A stretch of 64,000 nt of DNA. Source: Paratinospora sagittata. Lineage: Eukaryota > Streptophyta > Magnoliopsida > Ranunculales > Menispermaceae. Location: the NCBI GenBank assembly GCA_035771175.1, contig CM069594.1, positions 14,789,670-14,853,669 on the forward strand, written 5' to 3'. Shown here one piece after another: positions 35,978 through 48,671 of the stretch. The notes under the pieces are model-generated. The model worked only from the letters and a program-made list of their open reading frames with translations. It was not told where the DNA came from and did no database searches. Made by a program: the position numbers and the translations under genes. How positions within the stretch are numbered: position 1 is the stretch's first letter; every line of letters begins with the position of its first letter.

Positions 35978-37168
35978 GTATATCGACCTGCTATAGCCTG
36001 CTATCTGTCAATAGAGAACGTGATACGCAACCCAATAGCACTCTATCCACGTCTGAGACAAAAATCAGATATTTCTAACGAGAAAAATTTGGGCACTTCT
36101 GCTTGCTCGAATTTTCTATTCCTTACTCAGTTTTGCCAGGTTATCTTAATTGAAATATGTTCTACTAACACCTAGATGATTCCCTTTGTCTCGCACGCCC
36201 ATAACAACTTTAGATTAAACAATGTTTTAAATTCAAATCATGTTGTACTCTCTTGCTCTTAAACCTGCAACTGCTAATTATATAAAACCCTCATTCTCTG
36301 ATTTTCAAAGATAGAACACACATGATTTTTGCAAGTTACACTGAGCTTTCCAAAGAGTGTTTAAATAGAAGAAAGTCGTGATTCTTGCATTTTCCCAAAC
36401 AACCTTCAAACTGAATCAAAATTGCAAACTGTCTTGAAGATAACCTCATTATTTCGCAAGTTCTTCATTTTATCCCTTTTGTGCTGAGATTTCCAAAGGC
36501 TATCTATTGTTTTAAACTGAAAGTATATGAAGTGTTCTCGATAAGAGAACACATCAAACAAGAACATATCACCTGTATTTTTTTTTTCTAAGAGCTACAA
36601 CTAAACATGAACAACACATCGAACAATAGCTATCGAAGTCTACAACGATCAAGCTCGAAGAACAAAGACATATCTCATGTCTAATGCATTAGTTTGATCT
36701 TTGGTGTGTAGGGTAACCTCTCGATCAAACCCAGCACTAAAACTCTGAAAATTGCAAAGTCTTCAAAATCACTTCGATATAGTATTTCATTTTGAAAAAA
36801 TGTTTTTCGTAAGGTTTTAATCATAATTTCATCGAGTTTTGAATTATTTAAAAGTGTTTTGAGTCAATGGAATGGTTCTTGAGTGTCAAAATATTAATAT
36901 TTCAAAAATAAGGCTATCATCCAGCAATTTGCCAAAATTCTCGAGAAGGCACTAGCGCACTATCAGTGTTGATAGCACGTTGATAGGGTTCTATAATAAG
37001 ACAATTATTTTTTCCGGAAAATTGTCTATAGCCCGCTATCCCCTTTGATGACTCGCTCTAAAGCTGTTGCCTTGATCTTTTCATTTTTAGTAAAATGGGC
37101 AATAGTTCGCTATAGGCCTTGATAACACGCTATCGAAAAGTCTAAAAAACTCAAGCTCTCTAGTTTGT
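35978..37168 (+). repeat. Monomer U32, zone C copy 2 position 2, gamma mosaic, 1191 bp
   Basis: Copy of U26. Differences found: 36067 and 36358. Confidence 0.95.
36580..36605 (+). other. Gamma-specific T-rich insertion, U32
   Basis: Copy of the U26 segment inside the duplicated six-monomer block. Confidence 0.88.
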
Positions 37169-38321
37169 GTATATCGACCCGCTATCTGTCAATAGAGAAC
37201 ATGATACACAACCAAATAGCACTCTATCCACGTCTGAGACCAAAATCAGATATTTCTAACGAGAAAAATGTGGGCACTTCTGCTTGCTCGATTTTTCTAT
37301 TCCTTACACAGTTTTGCCAGGTTATCTTAATTGAAATATGCTCTACTAACACCTAAATGATTCCCTTTGTCTCGCACGCCCATAACAACTTTAGATTAAA
37401 CAATGTTTTGAATTCAAATCATTTTGTACTCACTTGCTCTTTAACCTGCAACTTCTATTTTTATAAAACACTCATTCTCTGATTTTCAAAAATACAACAC
37501 ACACGATTTTTGTAAGTTAGATTGAGCTTTCCAAAGAGTTTTTCAAGAGAAGAAAGTAATGATTCTTGCATTTGCCAAAACAAGCTTCGAATTGAATCAA
37601 AATTGCAATCTGTCTTGATGGTAACGTCATTGTTCAGCAAGTTCTTCATTTTATCCCTTTTGTGCTTAGATTTGCAGAGGGTATCCATTGTTTTAAACTG
37701 TAAGTATATGAAGTGGTCTCGGTAAGATAACACATCAAAAAAGAACACAACACCAGTAATGCATCAAGAGCACATCAAACAATAGCTTTCGAAGTCTACA
37801 AAAATCAAGCTCGAAGAACGAAGACATATCTCACGTCTAATGCATTAGTTTAATCTTTGGTGTGTAGGGTAACCTCTCGAACAAACTCAGCACTAAAACT
37901 CTGAAAATTGCAAAGTCTTCAAAATCACTTCGATATAGTATTTCATTTTGAAAAAATGTTTTCCGTAAGGTTTTAATCATAATTTCAATGAGTTTTGAAT
38001 TATTTAAAAGTGTTTTGAGTCAATGAAATGGTTCTTGAGTGTCAAAATATTAATTTTTCAAAAATAAGGCTATCCAGCAATTTGCAAAAATTCTCGAGAA
38101 GGCACTAGCGCACTATCAGTGTTGATAACACGTTGATAGGGTTCTATAATAAGACATTTGTTTTTTCTGGAAAATTGTCTATAGCGCGCTATCCCCTTTG
38201 ATGACTCGCTATAAAACTGTTGCCTTGATCTTTTTCTTGTTAGTAAAATGGGCATTAGCGCGCTATAGGCCTTGATAACACGCTATCGGAAAGTCTAAAA
38301 AACTCAAGGTCTCTAGTTTGT
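37169..38321 (+). repeat. Monomer U33, zone C copy 2 position 3, 1153 bp
   Basis: Copy of U27; one difference found, at 38017, where this copy keeps the common GTTTTGAGTC. Confidence 0.95.
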
Positions 38322-39478
38322 GTATATCGACCTGCTATCTGTCAATAGAGAACATGATACACAACCAAATAGCACTCTATCCACGTCTGAGACAAAAATC
38401 AGATATTTCTAACGAGAAAAATGTGGGCACTTCTGTTTGCTCGATTTTTCTATTCCTTACACAGTTTTGCCAGGTTTTCTTAATTGAAATATGCTCTACT
38501 AACACCTAGATGATTCCCTTTGTCTCGCGCGCCCAAAACAACTTTCGATTAAACAATGTTTTGAATTCAAATCATTTTGTACTCACTTGCTCTTTAACAT
38601 GCAACTTCTATTTTTATAAAACACTCATTCTCTGATTTTCAAAAATACAACACGCACGATTTTTGTAAGTTAGATTGAGCTTACCAAAGAGTTTTTCAAG
38701 AGAAGAAAGTAATGATTCTTGCATTTGCCAAAACAAGCTTCGAATTGAATCAAAATTGCAATCTGTCTTGATGATAACGTCATTCTTCAACAAGTTCTTC
38801 ATTTTATCCCTTTTGTGCTTAGATTTGCAGAGGGTATCCATTGTTTTAAACTGTAAGTATATGAAGTGGTCTCGGTAAGATAACAACATCAAAAAAGACC
38901 ACAACAACTATATTGCATTAAGAACACATCAAACAATAGCTTTCGAAATCTACAAAGATCAAGCTCGAAGAACGAAGACATATCTCATGTCTAATGCATT
39001 AGTTTGATCTTTGGTGTGTAGGGTAACCTCTTGATCAAACTCAGCACTAAAACTCTGAAAATTGCAAAGTCTTCAAAATCACTTCGATATAGTATTTTAT
39101 TTTGAAAAAATGTTTTCCGTAAGGTTTTAATCATAATTTCAATGAGTTTTGAATTATTTAAAAGTGTTTTGAGTCAATGGAATTGTTCTTGAGTGTCAAA
39201 ATATTAATTTTTCAAAAATAAGGCTATCATCCAGCAATTTGCCAAAATTCTCGAGAAGGCACTAACGCACTATCAGTGTTGATTGCACGTTGATAGGGTT
39301 CTATAATAAGACATTTGTTTTTTCTGGAAAATTGTCTATAGCGCGCTATCCCCTTTGATGACTCGTTATAAAGTTGTTGCCTTGATCTTTTCATTTTTAG
39401 AAAAATGGGCAATAGCGCGCTATAGGCCTTGATAACACGCTATCGAAAAGTCTAAAAAACTCAAGCTCTCTAGTTTGT
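38322..39478 (+). repeat. Monomer U34, zone C copy 2 position 4, 1157 bp
   Basis: Copy of U28; I saw no difference. Confidence 0.95.
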
Positions 39479-40633
39479 GTATATCGACCTGCTATCTGTC
39501 AATAGAGAACATGATACACAACCAAATAGCACTCTATCCACGTCTGAGACAAAAATCAGATATTTCTAACGAGAAAAATTTGGGCACATCTGCTTGCTAG
39601 ATTTTTCTATTCCTTACTCAGTTTTGCCAGGTTATCTTAATTGAAATATGTTCTACTAACACCAAGATGATTCCCTTTGTCTCGCACGCCCATAACAACT
39701 TTAGATTAAAGAGTGTTTTGAATTCAAATCATTTTGTACTCACTTGCTCTTTAACCTGCAACTTCTATTTTTATAAAACACTCATTCTCTGATTTTCAAA
39801 AATACAACACGCACGATTTTTGTAAGTTAGATTGAGCTCACCAAAAAGTTTTTCAAGAGAAGAAAGTAATGATTCTTGCATTTGCCAAAACAAGCTTCGA
39901 ATTGAATCAAAATTGCAATCTGTCTTGATGATAACGTCATTTTTCAACGAGTTCTTCATTTTATCCCCTTTGTGCTTAGATTTGCGGAGGGTATCCATTG
40001 TTTTAAACTGTGAGTATATGAAGTGGTCTCGGTAAGATAACAACATCAAAAAAGAACACAACACCTGTATTGCATTAAGAACACATCAAACAATAGCTTT
40101 CGAAGTCTACAAAGATCAAGCTCGAAGAACGAAGACATATCTCATGTCTAATGCATTAGTTTGATCTTTGGTGTGTAGGGTAACCTCTCGATCAAACTCA
40201 GCACTAAAACTCTGAAAATTTCAAAGTCTTCAAAATCACTTTGATATAGTATTTTATTTTGAAAAAATGTTTTCCGTAAGGTTTTAATCATAATTTCACT
40301 GAGTTTTGAATTATTTAAAAGTGTTTTGAGTCAATGGAATGGTTCTTGAGTGTCAAAATATTAATTTTTCAAAAATAAGGCTATCATCCATCAATTTGCC
40401 AAAATTCTCGAGAAGGCACTAACGCACTATCAGTGTTGATAGCACGTTGATAGGGTTCTATAATAAGACATTTGTTTTTTCTGGAAAATTGTCTATAGCG
40501 CTATCCCCTTTGATGACTGGCTATAAAGTTGTTGCCTTGATCTTTTCATTTTTAGTAAAATGGGCATTAGCGCGCTATAGGCCTTGATAACACGCTATCG
40601 GAAAGTCTAAAAAACTCAAGGTCTCTAGTTTGT
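39479..40633 (+). repeat. Monomer U35, zone C copy 2 position 5, 1155 bp
   Basis: Copy of U29; I saw no difference. Confidence 0.95.
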
Positions 40634-41783
40634 GTATATCGACCTGCTATCTGTCAATAGAGAACATGATACACAACCAAATAGCACTCTATCCACGTCT
40701 GAGACAAAAATCAGATATTTCTAACGAGAAAAATTTGGGCACTTCTGCTTGCTCGATTTTTCTATTCCTTACTCAGGTTTGCCAGGTTATCTTAATTGAA
40801 ATATGTTCTACTAACACCAAGATGATTCCCTTTGTCTCGCACGCCCATAACAACTTTAGATTAAACAATGTTTTGAATTCAAATCATTTTGTACTCACTT
40901 GCTCTTTAACATGCAACTTCTATTTTTATAAAACACTCATTCTCTGATTTTCAAAAATACAACAAGCACGATTTTTGTAAGTTAGATTGAGCTTTCCAAA
41001 GAGTTTTTCAAAAGAAGAAAGTAATGATTCTTGCATTTTCCAAAACAAGCTTCGAATTGAATCAAAATTGCAATCTGTCTTGATGATAACGTCATTGTTC
41101 AGCAAGTTCTTCATTTTATCCCTTTTGTGCTTAGATTTGCAGAGGGTATCCATTGTTTTAAACTGTAAGTATATGAAGTGGTCTAGGTAAGATAACACAT
41201 CAAAAAGAACACAACACCTGTATTGCATCAAGAGCACATCAAACAATAGCTTTCGAAGTCTACAAAGATCTAGCTCGAAGAACGAAGACATATCTCATGT
41301 CTAATTCATTAGTTTGATCTTTGGTGTGTAGGGTAACCTCTCGATCAAACTCGGCACTAAAACTCTGAAAATTGCAAAGTCTTCAAAATCACTTCGATAT
41401 AGTATTTCATTTTGAAAAAATGATTTCCGTAAGGTTTTAATCATAATTTCAATGAGTTTTGAATTATTTAAAAGTGTTTTGAGTCAATGGAATGGTTCTT
41501 GAGTGTCAAATTTTTAATTTTTCAAAAATAAGGCTATCCAGCAATTTGCCAAAATTCTCGAGAAGGCACTAGCGCACTATCAGTGTTGATAGCACGGAGA
41601 TAGGGTTCTATAATAAGACAATTGTTTTTTCTGGAAAATTGTCTATAGCGCTATCCCCTTTGATGACTGGCTATAAAGTTGTTGCCTTGATCTTTTCATT
41701 TTTAGTAAAATGGGCAATAGCGCGCTATAGGCCTTGATAACACGCTATCGGAAAGTCTGAAAAACTCGAGCTCTCGGGTTTGG
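40634..41783 (+). repeat. Monomer U36, zone C copy 2 position 6, 1150 bp
   Basis: Copy of U30 with one difference at 41511. Its last few bases switch to the zone D junction CTCGGGTTTGGG. Confidence 0.95.
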
Positions 41784-42935
41784 GTATATCGACCTGCTAT
41801 CTGTCGGTAGAGAACATGATACACAACCAAATAGCACTCTATCCACGTCTGAGACAAAAATCAGATATTTCTAACGAGAAAAATGTGGGCACTTCTGCTT
41901 GCTCGATTTTTCTATTCCTTACACAGTTTTGCCAGGTTATCTTAATTGAAATATGCTCTACTAACACCTAGATGATTCCCTTTGTCTCGCACGCCCAAAA
42001 CAACTTTAGATTAAACAATGTTTTGAATTCAAATCATTTTGTACTCACTTGCTCTTTAACATGCAACTTCTATTTTTATAAAACACTCATTCTCTGATTT
42101 TCAAAAATACAACACGCACGATTTTTGTAAGTTAGAATGAGCTTTCCAAAGTGTTTTTCAAGAGAAGAAAGTAATGATTCTTCCATTTTCCAAAACAAGC
42201 TTCGAATTGAATCAAATTGCAATCTGTCTTGATGATAACGTCATTGTTCAGCAAGTTCTTCATTTTATCCCTTTTGTGCTTAGATTTGCAGAGGGTATCC
42301 ATTGTTTTAAACTGTAAGTATATGAAGTGGTCTCGGTAAGATAACACATCAAAAAAGAACACAACACCTGTATTGCATCAAGAACACATCAAACAATAGC
42401 TTTCGAAGTCTACAAAGATCAAGCTCGAAGAACGAAGACATATCTCATGTCTAATGCATTAGTTTGATCTTTGGTGTGCAGGGTAACCTCTCGATCAAAC
42501 TCAGCACTAAAACTCTGAAAATTGCAAAGTCTTCAAAATCACTTCGATATAGTATTTCATTTTGAAAAAATGTTTTCCGTAAGGTTTTAATCATAATTTC
42601 AATGAGTTTTGAATTATTTAAAAGTGTTTTGAGTCAATGGAATGGTTCTTGAGTGTCAAAATATTAATTTTTCAAAAATAAGGCTATCCAGCAATTTGCC
42701 AAAATTCTCGAGAAGGCACTAACGCACTATCAGTGTTGATAGCACGTTGATAGGGTTCTATAATAAGACATTTGTTTTTTCTGGAAAATTGTCTATAGCG
42801 CGCTATCCCCTTTGATGACTCGTTATAAAGCTGTTGCCTTGATCTTTTCATTTTTAGTAAAATGGGCAATAGTTCGTTATAGGCCTTGATAACACGCTAT
42901 CGGAAAGTCTGAAAAACTCAAGCTCTCTAGTTTGT
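41784..42935 (+). repeat. Monomer U37, zone D, 1152 bp, intact palindrome
   Basis: Starts after GGGTTTGG. Private: CTGTCGGTAG, CTTCCATTTTCC, GTGTGCAGGG and TAGTTCGTTAT. First unit with ATCAAATTGC (one A lost) and TTAGAATGAGC. Confidence 0.94.
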
Positions 42936-44085
42936 GTATATCGACCCGCTATCTGTCAATAGAGAACATGATACACAACCAAATAGCACTCTATCCACGT
43001 CTGAGACAAAAATCAGATATTTCTAACGAGAAAAATGTGGGCACTTCTGCTTGCTCGATTTTTCTATTCCTTACACAGTTTTGCCAGGTTATCTTAATTG
43101 AAATATGCTCTACTAACACCTAGATGATTCCCTTTGTCTCGCACGCCCAAAACAACTTTAGATTAAACAATGTTTTGAATTCAAATCATTTTGTACTCAC
43201 TTGCTCTTTAACATGCAACTTCTATTTTTATAAAAGACTCATTCTCTGATTTTCAAAAATACAACACGCACGATTTTTGTAAGTTAGAATGAGCTTTCCA
43301 AAGTGTTTTTCAAGAGAAGAAAGTAATGATTCTTGCATTTTCCAAAACAAGCTTCGAATTGAATCAAATTGCAATCTCTCTTGATGATAACGTCATTGTT
43401 CAGCAAGTTCTTCATTTTATCCCTTTTGTGCTTAGATTTGCAGAGGGTATCCATTGTTTTAAACTGTAAGTATATGAAGTGGTCTCGGTAAGATAACACA
43501 TCAAAAAAGAACACAACACCTGTATTGCATCAAGAACACATCAAACAATAGCTTTCGAAGTCTACAAAGATCAAGCTCGAAGAACGAAGACATATCTCAT
43601 GTCTAATGCATTAGTTTGATCTTTGGTGTGTAGGGTAACCTCTCGATCAAACTCGGCACTAAAACTCTGAAAATTGCAAAGTCTTCAAAATCACTTCGAT
43701 ATAGTATTTCATTTTGAAAAAATGTTTTCCGTAAGGTTTTAATCATAATTTCAATGAGTTTTGAATTATTTAAAAGTGATTTGAGTCAATGGAATGGTTC
43801 TTGAGTGTCAAAATTTTAATTTTTCAAAAATAATGTTATCCAGCAATTTGCCAAAATTCTCGAGAAGGCACTAGCGCACCATCAGTGTTGATAGCACGGT
43901 GATAGGATTCTATAATAAGACAATTGTTTTTTCTGGAAAATTGTCTATAGCGCTATCCCCTTTGATGACTCGCTATAAAGCTGTTGCCCTGATCTTTTCA
44001 TTTTTAGAAAAATGGGCAATAGCGCGCTATAGGCCTTGATAACACGCTATCGGAAAGTCTGAAAAACTCGAGCTCTCGGGTTTGG
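42936..44085 (+). repeat. Monomer U38, zone D, 1150 bp, contracted palindrome
   Basis: Private: AAAAGACTC, AATCTCTCTTG, AAAAGTGATTTG, AATAATGTTATCC, GATAGGATTC, GCCCTGATC and TAGAAAAATGG. GCGCACCATCAG is delta-like. Confidence 0.94.
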
Positions 44086-45237
44086 GTATATCGACCTGCT
44101 ATCTGTCGATAGAGAACATGATACACAACCAAATAGCACTCTATCCACGTCTGAGACAAAAATCAGATATTTCTAACGAGAAAAATGTGGGCACTTCTGC
44201 TTGCTCGATTTTTCTATTCCTTACTCAGTTTTGCCAGGTTATCTTAATTGAAATATGCTCTACTAACACCTAGATGATTCCCTTTGTCTCGCACGCCCAA
44301 AACAACTTTAGATTAAACAATGTTTTGAATTCAAATCATTTTGTACTCACTTGCTCTTTAACATGCAACTTCTATTTTTATAAAACACTCATTCTCTGAT
44401 TTTCAAAAATACAACACGCACGATTTTTGTAAGTTAGAATGACCTTTCCAAAGTGTTTTTCAAGAGAAGAAAGTAATGATTCTTGCATTTTCCAAAACAA
44501 GCTTCGAATTGAATCAAATTGCAATCTGTCTTGATGATAACGTCATTGTTCAGCAAGTTCTTCATTTTATCCCTTTTGTGCTTAGATTTGCAGAGGGTAT
44601 CCATTGTTTTAAACTGTAAGTATATGAAGTGGTCTCGGTAAGATAACACATCAAAAAAGAACACAACACCTGTATTGCATCAAGAACACATCAAACAATA
44701 GCTTTCGAAGTCTACAAAGATCAAGCTCGAAGAACGAAGACATATCTCATGTCTAATGCATTAGTTTGATCTTTGGTGTGTAGGGTAACCTCTCGATCAA
44801 ACTCAGCACTAAAACTTTGAAAATTGCAAAGTCTTCAAAATCACTTCGATATAGTATTTCATTTTGAAAAAATGTTTTCCGTAAGGTTTTCATCATAATT
44901 TCAATGAGTTTTGAATTATTTAAAAGTGTTTTGAGTCAATGGAATGGTTCTTGAGTGTCAAAATATTAATTTTTCAAAAATAAGGCTATCCAACAATTTG
45001 CCAAAATTCTTGAGAAGGCACTAACGCACTATCAGTGTTGATAGCACGTTGATAGGGTTCTATAATAAGACATTTGTTTTTTCTGGAAAATTGTCTATAG
45101 CGTGCTATCCCCTTTGATGACTCGTTATAAAGCTGTTGCCTTGATCTTTTCATTTTTAGTAAAATGGGCAATAGGTCGCTATAGGCCTTGATAACACGCT
45201 ATCGGAAAGTCTGAAAAACTCAAGCTCTCTAGTTTGT
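44086..45237 (+). repeat. Monomer U39, zone D, 1152 bp
   Basis: Private: ACTTTGAAAATTG, CCAACAATTTG, TTCTTGAGAAGG (XhoI lost), TAGCGTGCTATC and ATAGGTCGCTAT. First unit with AATGACCTTTCC. Confidence 0.94.
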
Positions 45238-46386
45238 GTATATCGACCCGCTATCTGTCAATAGGGAACATGATACACAACCAAATAGCACTCTATCCAC
45301 GTCTGAGACAAAAATCAGATATTTCTAACGAGAAAAATGTGGGCACTTCTGCTTGCTCGATTTTTCTATTCCTTACACAGTTTTGCCAGGTTATCTTAAT
45401 TGAAATATGCTCTACTAACACCTAGATGATTCCCTTTGTCTCGCACGCCCAAAACAACTTTAGATTAAACAATGTTTTGAATTCAAATCATTTTGTACTC
45501 ACTTGCTCTTTAACATACAACTTCTATTTTTATAAAACACTCATTCTCTGATTTTCAAAAATACAACACGCACGATTTTTGTAAGTTAGAATGAGCTTTC
45601 CAAAGTGTTTTTCAAGAGAAGAAAGTAATGATTCTTGCATTTTCCAAAACAAGCTTCGAATTGAATCAAATTGCAATCTGTCTTGATGATAACGTCATTG
45701 TTCAGCAAGTTCTTCATTTTATCCCTTTTGTGCTTAGATTTGCAGAGGGTATCCATTGTTTTAAACTGTAAGTATATGAAGTGGTCTCGGTAAGATAACA
45801 CATCAAAAAAGAACACAACACCTATATTGCATCAAGAACACATCAAACAATAGCTTTCGAAGTCTACAAAGATCAAGCTCGAAGAACGAAGACATATCTC
45901 ATGTCTAATGCATTAGTTTGATCTTTGGTGTGTAGGGTAACCTCTCGATCAAACTCAGCACTAAAACTCTGAAAATTGCAAAGTCTTCAAAATCACTTCG
46001 ATATAGTATTTCATTTTGAAAAAATGTTTTCCGTAAGGTTTTAATCATAATTTCAATGAGTTTTGAATTATTTAAAAGTGTTTTGAGTCAATGGAATGGT
46101 TCTTGAGTGTCAAAATTTTAATTTTTCAAAAATAAGGCTATCCAGCAGTTTGCCAAAATTCTCGAGAAGGCACTAGCGCACTATCAGTGTTGATAGCACG
46201 GTGATAGGGTTCTATAATAAGACATTTTTTTTTCTGGAAAATTGTCTATAGAGCTATCCCCTTTGATGACTCGCTATAAAGCTGTTGCCTTGATCTTTTC
46301 ATTTTTAGTAAAATGGGCAATAGCGCGCTATAGGCCTTGATAACACGCTATCGGAAAGTCTGAAAAACTCGAGCTCTCGGGTTTGG
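45238..46386 (+). repeat. Monomer U40, zone D, 1149 bp, contracted palindrome
   Basis: Starts CAATAGGG. Private: ACATACAAC, ACCTATATTGC, CAGCAGTTTGCC, CTATAGAGCTATC and a T run shortened by one base relative to the common form. Confidence 0.94.
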
Positions 46387-47536
46387 GTATATCGACCTGC
46401 TATCTGTCGATAGAGAACATGATACACAACCAAATAGCACTCTATCCACGTCTGAGACAAAAATCAGATATTTCTAACGAGAAAAATGTGGGCACTTCTG
46501 CTTGCTCGATTTTTCTATTCCTTACACAGTTTTGCCAGGTTATCTTAATTGAAATATGCTCTACTAACACCTAGATGATTCCCTTTGTCTCGCACGCCCA
46601 AAACAACTTTAGATTAAACAATGTTTTGAATTCAAATCATTTTGTACTCACTTGCTCTTTAGCATGCAACTTCTATTTTTATAAAACACTCATTCTCTGA
46701 TTTTCAAAAATACAACACGCACGATTTTTGTAAGTTAGAATGAGCTTTCCAAAGTGTTTTTCAAGAGAAGAAAGTAATGATTCTTGCATTTTCCAAAACA
46801 AGCTTCGAATTGAATCAAATTGCAATCTGTCTTGATGATAACGTCATTGTTCAGCAAGTTCTTCATTTTATCCCTTTTGTGCTTAGATTTGCAGAGGGTA
46901 TCCATTGTTTTAAACTGTAAGTATATGAAGTGGTCTCGGTAAGATAACACATCAAAAAAGAACACAACACCTGTATTGCATCAAGAACACATCAAACAAT
47001 AGCTTTCGAAGTCTACAAAGATCTAGGTCGAAGAACGAAGACATATCTCATGTCTAATGCATTAGTTTGATCTTTGGTGTGTAGGGTAACCTCTCGATCA
47101 AACTCGACACTAAAACTCTGAAAATTGCAAAGTCTTCAAAATCACTTCGATATAGTATTTCATTTTGAAAAAATGATTTCCGTAAGGTTTTAATCATAAT
47201 TTCAATGAGTTTTGAATTATTTAAAAGTGTTTTGAGTCAATGGAATGGTTCTTGAGTGTCAAAATTTTAATTTTTCAAAAATAAGGCTATCCAGCAATTT
47301 GCCAAAATTCTCGAGAAGGCACTAGCGCACTATCAGTGTTGATAGCACGGAGATAGGGTTCTATAATAAGACAATTGTTTTTTCTGGAAAATTGTCTATG
47401 GCGCTATCCCTTTTGATGACTCGCTATAAAGCTGTTGCCTTGATCTTTTCATTTTTAGTAAAATGGGCAATAGCGCGCTATAGGCCTTGATAACACGCTA
47501 TCGGAAAGTCTGAAAAACTCGAGCTCTCGGGTTTGG
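46387..47536 (+). repeat. Monomer U41, zone D, 1150 bp, contracted palindrome
   Basis: Private: CTCTTTAGCATGC (shared with U45), ATCTAGGTCG, CTCGACACTAAAAC and CTATCCCTTTTG. Has ATGATTTCC, ACGGAGATAG and CTATGGCGC. Confidence 0.94.
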
Positions 47537-47541
47537 GTATA

Positions 47542-47545
47542 TCGA
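47542..47545 (+). other. 15 bp deletion junction in U42
   Basis: A single TCGA remains where neighbouring units have two TCGA words 15 bp apart flanking CCTGCTATCTG. One repeat word and the sequence between them are gone, the usual product of slippage or microhomology-mediated repair. Confidence 0.92.
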
Positions 47546-48115
47546 TAGAGAACATGATACACAACCAAATAGCACTCTATCCACGTCTGAGACAAAAATC
47601 AGATATTTCTAACGAGAAAAATGTGGGCACTTCTGCTTGCTCGATTTTTCTATTCCTTACACAGTTTTGCCAGGTTATCTTAATTGAAATATGCTCTACT
47701 AACACCTAGATGATTCCCTTTGTCTCGCACGCCCAAAACAACTTTAGATTAAACAATGTTTTGAATTCAAATCATTTTGTACTCACTTGCTCTTTAACAT
47801 GCAACTTCTATTTTTATAAAACACTCATTCTCTGATTTTCAAAAATACAACACGCACGATTTTTGTAAGTTAGAATGACCTTTCCAAAGTGTTTTTCAAG
47901 AGAAGAAAGTAATGATTCTTGCATTTTCCAAAACAAGCTTCGAATTGAATCAAATTGCAATCTGTCTTGATGATAACGTCATTGTTCAGCAAGTTCTTCA
48001 TTTTATCCCTTTTGTGCTTAGATTTGCAGAGGGTATCCATTGTTTTAAACTGTAAGTATATGAAGTGGTCTCGGTAAGATAACACATCAAAAAAGAACAC
48101 AACACCTGTATTGCA

Positions 48116-48146
48116 TCAACAACACATCGAACAATAGCTATCGAAG
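48116..48146 (+). other. Gamma-like patch in U42
   Basis: Reads CATCAACAACACATCGAAC then AATAGCTATCG, the gamma state, in a zone D background that otherwise has CATCAAGAACACATCAAAC and AATAGCTTTCG. Three closely spaced changes move together. Confidence 0.82.
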
Positions 48147-48671
48147 TCTACAAAGATCAAGCTCGAAGAACGAAGACATATCTCATGTCTAATGCATTAG
48201 TTTGATCTTTGGTGTGTAGGGTAACCTCTCGATCAAACTCGGCACTAAAACTCTGAAAATTGCAAAGTCTTCAAAATCACTTCGATATAGTATTTCATTT
48301 TGAAAAAATGTTTTCCGTAAGGTTTTAATCATAATTTCAATGAGTTTTGAATTATTTAAAAGTGTTTTGAGTCAATGGAATGGTTCTTGAGTGTCAAAAT
48401 TTTAATTTTTCAAAAATAAGGCTATCCAGCAATTTGCCAAAATTCTCGAGAAGGCACTAGCGCACTATCAGTGTTGATAGCACGGTGATAGGGTTCTATA
48501 ATAAGACATTTTTTTTCTCTGGAAAATTGTCTATAGCGCTATCCCCTTTGATGACTCGCTATAAAGCTGTTGCCTTGATCTTTTCATTTTTAGTAAAATG
48601 GGCAATAGCGCGCTATAGGCCTTGATAACACGCTATCGGAAAGTCTGAAAAACTCGAGCTCTCGGGTTTGG

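Larger units (their letters stand above)
34826..41783 (+). repeat. Zone C six-monomer block, copy 2 (6958 bp)
   Basis: U31-U36 repeat U25-U30 at a constant offset of 6958 bp. Differences seen by eye in this copy: 34858, 35242, 35739, 35751 (removes an XhoI site), 36067, 36358, 38017 and 41511. Similarity stops about 10 bases before 41784, where the junction changes from CTCTAGTTTGTG to CTCGGGTTTGGG and zone D begins. Confidence 0.95.
47537..48671 (+). repeat. Monomer U42, zone D, 1135 bp, with 15 bp deletion
   Basis: ATATCGATAGAG replaces the usual sequence in which 15 more bases lie between two TCGA words. Carries the gamma-like patch at 48116-48146, ACGGTGATAG and TTTTTTTTCTCTGG. Confidence 0.95.

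Noticed and set aside
41775..41792. GGGTTTGGG as telomere-like sequence
   Set aside because: It occurs once per unit at a single junction in zone D, derived from TAGTTTGTG by three substitutions. There is no tandem run of any telomeric repeat.
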